A stretch of DNA of 64,000 nucleotides from Congeria kusceri (taxonomy: Eukaryota; Mollusca; Bivalvia; Myida; Dreissenidae), in the NCBI GenBank assembly GCA_027627225.1, contig CM051030.1, positions 28,391,927 through 28,455,926 of the forward strand. The letters are read 5' to 3'. The notes below the pieces were generated by a model. That model was not told the origin of the DNA. It made no database searches and saw nothing but the letters and a program-made list of their open reading frames with translations. Positions 57,601 through 64,000 of the stretch are shown here, in pieces. Numbering within the stretch: the first letter of the stretch is position 1; each line of letters opens with the position of its first letter. The translations under genes were made by a program, and so were the position numbers.

Positions 57601-58800
57601 ACACTGTTTCTCTATAACGCATGTTTTTGACAGAGCAGATTGTTAGTGTAGTGCTCCATTACAATGAAACATAGATAAACCTGTTAACACATCCATTAAC
57701 ACAAGCATTTAATTTCTTTTTTTTAACTGCATTCCTTTAATCAGCTATATTCAGATAAGTCAACGACAGTTTAACACGAGTACCATGATGTCCCGAAGCG
57801 TTAACCTGCGTACTGGCTATGACTGAGCTCAGTTCGGACATCTGAACGCCATCGTCTGACCCGCGACAGCCAGATCACTTCTGTTATTAACCTGTCAATT
57901 AACAAGCGCGATATAGATGCCTGTTGGACCTATTACTGTTCTCGACTTGACTATGGACAGACGCAATACTGATCAGTGTCTGGCCTACTTCTGTTTTTTA
58001 CTCGGATATGGACAGATGCAATGCAGATGCATGTCCAATCGAATCAGTTGTGAATATGATGAACATGACTAACGCCGCAAACATTGCACAGGGAATCTAT
58101 CAAAACATCGGAAAAGGGCCGAATGAACACCGACCAACCGAAAATTTCGTAATGCAATTCTTCCTGATAAATCGGTAGACAGCAAACACACGTTGCTATG
58201 TCCAGGTTAATGCCGCGGTTAATGCCAGGTGATTTTTTTGTAATCTCTATATCCTGACCAATACCATGATATTGGGAACACTAAATAGATTCCTGGGTTA
58301 ATGTAAATTGGGCATTAAAACAATCCCCATCATCCCCATCGTTGAAAAATTGAACTCATTTATGAACCAAAGACATTGTGTTTTAATGGAAATAACTCAG
58401 GTGCTTATGTTCAATTCCGGGCAACTTTTGAATGTGTTCACGATCACATGGTTATACACAAATTGTGCATACTGGGTGGAGATTGGGTAAAAAAATAGGT
58501 TTATCCTGCAAACTGTCCATTTTTTGTGTCTGTCTTACAAACGCAATTATATTCACGATGTTTGCGCTGCGGTTCTTGGCTTATTCTGCGATCTTATGGT
58601 CATACCAAAGCTGTGCACGACTGTAAATATTAAATGAAAAATGCAGTGCATGTGTGCATTATTATCTCATGTAAAGGAGAACATAGTTCTGGTGTGGCTG
58701 TTCTGATCAGGCCCATGAGTTAACCCAATAGAATAAAGAGTGCTCGACTGAATGAAACGTGGAGTCACTATCACGACTGCAAGCCGATTGCTGACGAATG
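54695..58800. other. Long AT-rich intergenic stretch
   Basis: No gene, splice-supported exon or element terminus was found. 57760-58120 is less AT-rich than its surroundings. Frames at 58308-58626 are short and unsupported. Confidence 0.4.
56315..56510 (+). repeat. Two-unit direct repeat, about 105 bp
   Basis: CATTTTTACATCCTTAATCT, CAAGTAACTTGGCAACCTAT and TTGTGACAGTTA recur as CATATATTTACATCATTGAT, CTCAAGTTACTTGGCAATTT and TGTGACAGTTAG. Confidence 0.7.
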
Positions 58801-58803
58801 CTA

Positions 58804-58839
58804 AAAATAATAATTAATGATAATACAAATAATAATACA

Positions 58840-58876
<37 letters not shown>

Positions 58877-58877
58877 G

Positions 58878-58908
<31 letters not shown>

Positions 58909-58935
58909 GATAATAATAATAATAATAATAATAAC
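58804..58935 (+). repeat. (AAT)n microsatellite
   Basis: About 44 AAT/TAA triplets with scattered substitutions. The poly-leucine minus-strand frame over it is an artefact. Confidence 0.9.
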
Positions 58936-59279
58936 ATCATCCGGTATAAGGCCTGACTAGTGGTTTACTAGCATTAGAAATTATACATTCTGAAAAAGTT
59001 TATACTATCAGACTTCTTTGTTCAAATTGCATTTCAAAGCAATATTGTTAATCCGCAAAGGAATGCACATATTAAAAATATGCGTTGTCTATAAATGCGA
59101 TGTTTTTGCATGCAAGCTTAATTTTATATTCTAAAAAAACCTCAGATATCAATTTAAAATGATTTACTTGTGCTGCGCTTATAACGCAATTTCACGAATC
59201 AAGACGCGATATCAATAACAAATGAACTTGGCACGAATTCTATAATAACACGAGCATTTAGATTGGTAATTTTTTTTAT

Positions 59280-59345
59280 GGTGGCGGTGGTGATGATGAT
59301 GATGATGAGGAGGAGGAGGATTATCATCATCATCATAATCATTAA
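59280..59345 (+). repeat. (GAT)n/(GAG)n tract with inverted (CAT)n
   Basis: GGTGGTGATGATGATGATGA, (GAG)n, then TTATCATCATCATCATAATC. The two halves can pair. Confidence 0.8.
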
Positions 59346-59974
59346 CTTTCGAGGCTAAACATTAAAATTTGTCGTTATACGTAGCAAGACGAAATTTAAT
59401 TGAAATTACAGTAACGTTATTATTCGTTGAATATCAATTTTAATTGAGTATAAAACGATCACAGGTTTGCAGTTAATTTTCGTGCATGAATATAAACAAA
59501 ATATGAAATAGTTATCTTGTTAGTATACATATTATTAGAAAACGTCCTTGTATGTATCAAACATCATCGAGTGTATAGCTTCTGTAGACAAGTGACTGGT
59601 CGTTTATAATAAATATTACAACCTTAGACAGTTTATTCTGTCCGAATTGACCAGTAGATACGTGTCAATCAAGGATCGAGTTGACCAATTTGGGGTTTAT
59701 ATTTCTGTGGTAAATAATAGCACATGGTTGCTTAATCCAATCAATTAACTTAAAATCCTTAAAATCCAGAAACGAGGAGCGATCTATGTTCGTCTATTAA
59801 ATTGTTCAAATTGCATCACCCAAGCAATAATATTATTCCGCAAAAGAACGAACGTATTAAATTGCCTATAAAAACGATAAAATTATATATCTTAGAAATA
59901 CTGACATTTTTATTAAAAATAATTGCTGTTACACATTATTAGTGCATATACTACTACCTCATGAATAAAAACAT

Positions 59975-60180
59975 GACGAATATGATAAATATGAATATGA
60001 ATATAATGATAATGATGAGTATGATGAATATGATGATAATGATGAATATAATGATAATGATGATGATGATGATGATGATGATAATGATGATCGTGGTGAT
60101 GGATGTGATGATGATGAGGAGGAGGAGGATTATGGTGGTGGTTGTGGTGGTGGTAGTGTGGTGGTGGTGATGATGATGAA
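59975..60180 (+). repeat. (GAT)n-rich microsatellite
   Basis: Imperfect ATGATA/GATGAT runs, then (GGT/GTG)n. The Met- or His-rich frames are artefacts. Confidence 0.9.
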
Positions 60181-60269
60181 GAAACCGATACCAATTTGGG
60201 TAATAAACTTTAGAACATAAAAATAAAATATGTGTATATACTGTGCAGTCAATTTTCTGGAATAATTAT

Positions 60270-60600
60270 AAGTAGTAGTAGAAGTAGTAGTAGTAGTTGT
60301 TGTTGTAGCAGTAGTAGTAGTAATATTAGTAGTAGTAGTAGTAGCAGTAGCTGTTGTTGTTGTTGCTGTTGTTTTAGTAGTTGTAGTAGTAGTTCTTGTT
60401 GTAGTTATAGTTTTAATGGTAGTAGTTGTTGTTGTTGGTGTAGTAGTAGTAATTGTTGTAGTAGTAGTAGTCGAAGCAGTAACAGTAGTAGGAGTAGCAG
60501 TATCAGCACAGTAGCAGCCGCTGACGCCGCCGTCTTCGTCGTCGTCATCCTGGTAGCAGCACCAGTTGAAGTAGTAGTAGTAGTAGTTGTTGTTGTTGTA

Positions 60601-60675
<75 letters not shown>

Positions 60676-60754
60676 CGAGTAGTTGTTGTTGTTGTTGTAG
60701 TAGTAGTTGTTGTTGTGTTGTTGTTGTTATTGCTGCTGTTGTAGCAGTAGTAGA
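60270..60754 (+). repeat. Long (GTA)n/(GTT)n trinucleotide array
   Basis: About 485 bp of GTA, GTT and AGC triplets. The longest pure run is 23 GTA copies at 60607-60675. Poly-Ser, poly-Val and poly-Leu frames over it are artefacts. Confidence 0.95.
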
Positions 60755-60956
60755 CTTTGTACAGAAAGCCAAGACGCGATGTCTATAAAAATGAACTTAA
60801 GAAATATTCTTTATATAATGGGATTTGAGTTTTATATTTAGCAGCGCTCATACTGTAACCTGTGGATGCATTTACTTTTATTTTGTTGTTTAATTGGAAT
60901 TCATCTGAGAATGAAAATAGCATATATGAAGATGGACATGTTGATGCTGTTGTTGT

Positions 60957-61012
60957 TGACAATGATGATGATTATTATTATTGTGGTGATGATTATTATT
61001 ATTATTGTGGAG
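60957..61012 (+). repeat. (GAT)n/(TAT)n microsatellite
   Basis: AATGATGATGATTATTATTA and TGGTGATGATTATTATTATT. Confidence 0.85.
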
Positions 61013-62186
61013 ATGTGTTTGGTTTCATCATATTGACATGATTTAATGAAAAGAATTGCAAAATCATTGTTTTAGTAAAATCGTTGGCATTTTACCCACT
61101 TCATTCTGGATACACTTTTGTATGACTACATTTTTCTCTGTATGGTTATTGTTTTTGTTAAAATATATTGCTGATATTGTACATTAGATACTATAAAGTT
61201 ATACTTTTCTGAAAGAGAATTAACTTCCCTTTATTAAAGATATTGTTTTAGTCACATGTTAAAATAAATGATTTATTAACAATTAATTGTGTTTGATAAA
61301 AGAAAATTAAATTACAATGATCTGAACAATTGTTTCTTTGCTCAAACTATTTTATTATCTTTCAAAAAGATAACAAACTGCTTATCATTCAAATCTCAGA
61401 TTAAGCAGCTATTAATCTATAGCCCCTTGACATCTGTTTTGGTACATGTATGCCCCCACTTGGGAGGGAACAGAAAGCAAGTGTGCTAGTTGTAAAAACG
61501 CGGCTGTTACAATGCGTTACCGCAATATATATTGTTTATTTATTATGCCACTTAATATGATAATATTTGTTGAAATTAGTTGGAAAATAATATGTTTTGT
61601 ACCAATAAATGTAGTTTTATAGCCCCCAAACAAGGTTACGCAAATTCAAAGTTCAGATGCCTTTATTTATATTTATCCCACAAATCACACACATTTGGCT
61701 GTCATAATTAAATATTGCATTATTATTTACCATGATTTTGCAGCACTTAACGCAGAATTAAATTTGCTTTAACTCACACATTGACATGGCCAAGCCACCT
61801 ATATCAGATTGACCTGAAAATAAACAATAATAGTTGAGCATTTCAGAAAATATTTCCTTTTAGGAAGTGCATTATCAATGTGTTTTGTTTGAAATTGTCT
61901 TTAATTTGAATTCTACTCGGCAAAATAAATGCCCATTTTTTCGAATAGATTAAGAAACTTTTAAAATGAACATAGGGTAAATCATACAAATAATATTTTA
62001 TGAACACATACATTGTTTTATGTCATTGTTCACGTAAATTGTTTAGTGCAAGTTAACCTTTGCTCAGGAGTAAATATTCAATGGCATACGAGTGTTTTAT
62101 CACGTGATGTTAATCAAACAATCAGAATACGTAGATCTCATTGTTTACCTTATATTTGGTGCAGGCGGATGCCTCAGGCGTAAAAA
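61013..62186. other. AT-rich spacer
   Basis: Nothing recognised. Confidence 0.4.
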
Positions 62187-62410
62187 ATGTTTGTTTGAGG
62201 TAACATGCCGAAAAAAATTAGGGTAGGTAGGTCGGGATTTTTTTTTTTTTTTTTAAATGGTCAACTTGAAGATTCTGAAACAGAAAATATATTCAAAACA
62301 TATCAGTAATGAAAAAGGTAAATAAAACAAAAATCAATCTGACAAACCCAATAAAATGTTCTAGGGTCGGGTCATTTTTTAGGGTAGGTCGGGTTACCTC
62401 AAACAAACAT
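62187..62410. mobile_element. Small element with perfect 18-bp terminal inverted repeats
   Basis: ATGTTTGTTTGAGGTAAC (62187-62204) and its exact complement at 62393-62410. Just inside both ends lie direct TTAGGGTAGG(TAGG)TCGGG motifs (about 62219-62236 and 62379-62393), plus a run of 18 T beside the left one. The total is 224 bp and non-coding, so it is a MITE. The target duplication is unclear. Confidence 0.75.
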
Positions 62411-63734
62411 ATTATTTTTGCGACTCACCATTTTGCAATTCTAAAATAATAATTCAGCTGTTAAATGCAGCTTTTGAGACGTGCATTTTTGCTGTTCACG
62501 AATTGTGTGACCAAAGTTCAGTACGGTTTATTATCCAAAGCTGGATCAGCATTGTGGTTTATATTACGAGATGGATCGATTTCTGAAAATACGACGTTAA
62601 AGAACAAAGGAATGAACTTTCGAATATCTCAGCGAGAATCGATGGGATTCAATATGGCTGCGACCAACAATATCATACACGCACTATAACTGTAAACGTT
62701 CCTGTCTTCCTGTTGATTTGTCGCCAGGTGTGAGGAGTACTTGAGCGCCTACAAAGTACCGGAAAATACGTTGAGAAACTCGTACTGCCTGCCAAACGAT
62801 GTCGGGACTTCGCTACCGCTGCCAAAATACGTCAATTGCCAGGAATGAATTTGAGGATTCAGTTTGGCGTACAACAGCCTGACAGTCCATCTTTTCTGGT
62901 TGCTGTTATTCACCTTAATCGAGCCACCTACAGTTAACAAGCTAAGTAAACCCTTCTTGTTAGGGGTGACTTGTTATGCTTGTACGCCTTGTATGGCAGG
63001 TTTTATTTTGACATTATTGTCGCAAAGCAACCCGTTAATTCAGCCTTAAATTGGCTAGATATTGACGTGACATATACAATGTATACCTTACCCTGTCTGT
63101 GTTGCTATGTTTGCATTGACATAATAGTCAAATAGCAACTTGTAAATTTAGTGTATGACATTCTTGACGTTCATGCTATTTCATAGTTATTGTTTTGCGT
63201 GATGGATTTCATACCACACGCCACATGTTTTTATTCTTGTGCCTTTTGAGGGCGTTATTTTGCGTGATTTAGTTTACAGTTCACGCCACATTATTTTATT
63301 TCTAGGCGTGATTTAGTTTACAATTCACGCTGCATATATATATTACATCAATGCCATACTCTTACTGGAGTTGGTATTGGCCAGTTCATGATGCATTATG
63401 AAGTTTATGCCTTATCTGCGGTGATTTAAATCATACGGTGATTATGTGTGAATCGCTTAGCTTTTCACAGCACTACTAAATAACGGATATTTATTTAATT
63501 GATGTGATTTCATTCACGTCTTATATTTGCTTACTCCATTTGGCATTACAGTCAGGTACTATGACTGCCATTGCATTTTAAGTACCCAACTTACACAGCA
63601 CCTGTTTCTAGATGTTGTTTTCTGGGTTTTTTAATTACATTTTCAATCCATATATTTTGAAAACGGTCAGCGGTCAGTATTCAGTATGTGTTGTTTACAC
63701 AAACACCTATTTTACATTTATATTAGTGCATGTT
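62411..63734. other. Intergenic, small tandem repeats
   Basis: An unsupported 74-codon frame lies at 62465-62689. At 63195-63332, three imperfect units are built on the palindrome-like GCGTGATTTAGTTTACAGTT, CACGC. Confidence 0.4.
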
Positions 63735-64000
63735 TTTCAGACAACACCTATCGACAGGAAGTCATCAACTTCACAGCAGGTTGCAATTTTCACCAATCGA
63801 CTGTGTCATCGAGTGCTTTGGGCAACATGGCCTCTAAAGTGGTCTCTCTTCCATCCAGGACGCATCAATCCAACGCTGACCGGATGGAAATTTCCAGTTA
63901 CCTTCCAGAAATCTCCTGGTACAACTAAGCTGTGCAAATCCTGTCTACCACCTTCAAGTTCATTAACAACCAGCCTTTGCCACATCCGGGGTTTGCAACG
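63735..64000 (+). CDS. Possible exon running off the right edge (weak)
   Basis: After GTGCATGTTTTTCAG (acceptor at about 63740) two frames are open. One begins TTPIDRKSSTSQQVAIFTNR and stays open to the window end for about 86 codons. The other, DNTYRQEVINFTAGCNFHQS, stops at 63926-63928. The DNA is GC-richer than its surroundings. No domain is recognised. It could be a host exon or part of a transposon whose body lies to the right. Confidence 0.3.

Noticed and set aside
59913..60194. His-rich minus-strand protein of 93 residues
   Set aside because: It is a complement translation of the (GAT)n/(GGT)n tract.
60232..60772. Frames of 170 and 75 codons coding poly-Ser/Val and poly-Leu
   Set aside because: They are translations of a trinucleotide microsatellite with no flanking coding signal.
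62465..62940. Short frames of 63-74 codons on both strands
   Set aside because: They have no recognisable domain and no splice or start context.

Overview
The window is eukaryotic genomic DNA. It is AT-rich, has long introns with GT-AG junctions, carries many decayed transposable elements, and shows no operon-like gene packing. The dense tandem-repeat elements that start TTTTAGCTCACCTGAGC and carry runs of CAAGGTCAAGGTCAC point to a bivalve mollusc. A Dreissena-like or other heterodont clam/mussel is my inference from repeat character, not a proven identity.

Genes. Two receptor-tail loci lie on the + strand. Locus 1 (exons 686-880, 18617-18649, 26532-26632, 27598-27786) is the 3' end of a receptor whose ectodomain and membrane segment lie upstream of the window. 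All three junctions keep one reading frame. The tail of about 172 residues holds NPxY, several YxN motifs, and a C-terminal ITIM (LIYADL) plus ITSM (TEYAEV) pair. Locus 2 (about 43614-46205) encodes a transmembrane helix and a tyrosine-rich tail split over small exons of 57, 31, 77, 13 and 56 bases plus a stop exon. Its ectodomain was not found. The two loci may form a local pair of phosphotyrosine-signalling receptors. Apart from weak candidates (a minus-strand ORF at 21384-21794 and a possible exon at the right edge) I see no other host genes.

Mobile DNA, 0.9-42 kb. This part, including the introns of locus 1, is nearly filled by one style of element. Each has a 5' end beginning TTTTA plus a class-specific sequence, a tandem core of about 145-190 bp units, and an inverted copy of the 5' sequence near but not at the 3' end. 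A short hairpin and usually TCTTGTT follow. Several terminus classes exist, and the two ends change together between classes. Copies nest inside each other, sometimes with an empty-site paralogue in the window. This fits non-autonomous rolling-circle (Helentron/HINE or 'pearl'-like) elements. Every copy I recognise is in + orientation. Also here are a 953-bp TA-flanked inverted-repeat element (7490-8442), a roughly 0.5-kb MITE (16338-16836), foldback hairpins, a 5'-truncated LINE with an 11-bp target duplication (39087-39942), and a palindromic CGTGTCTCGCTTCG block (11085-11580).

Mobile DNA, 42-64 kb. This part holds a degraded Penelope-like GIY-YIG remnant in an intron of locus 2, a whole decayed PIF/Harbinger element with terminal repeats, HARBI1-like transposase and Myb/SANT-like gene (48631-53684), a tRNA-derived SINE (about 54022-54430), a cluster of trinucleotide microsatellites (58.8-61.0 kb), and a small element with perfect 18-bp terminal repeats (62187-62410).
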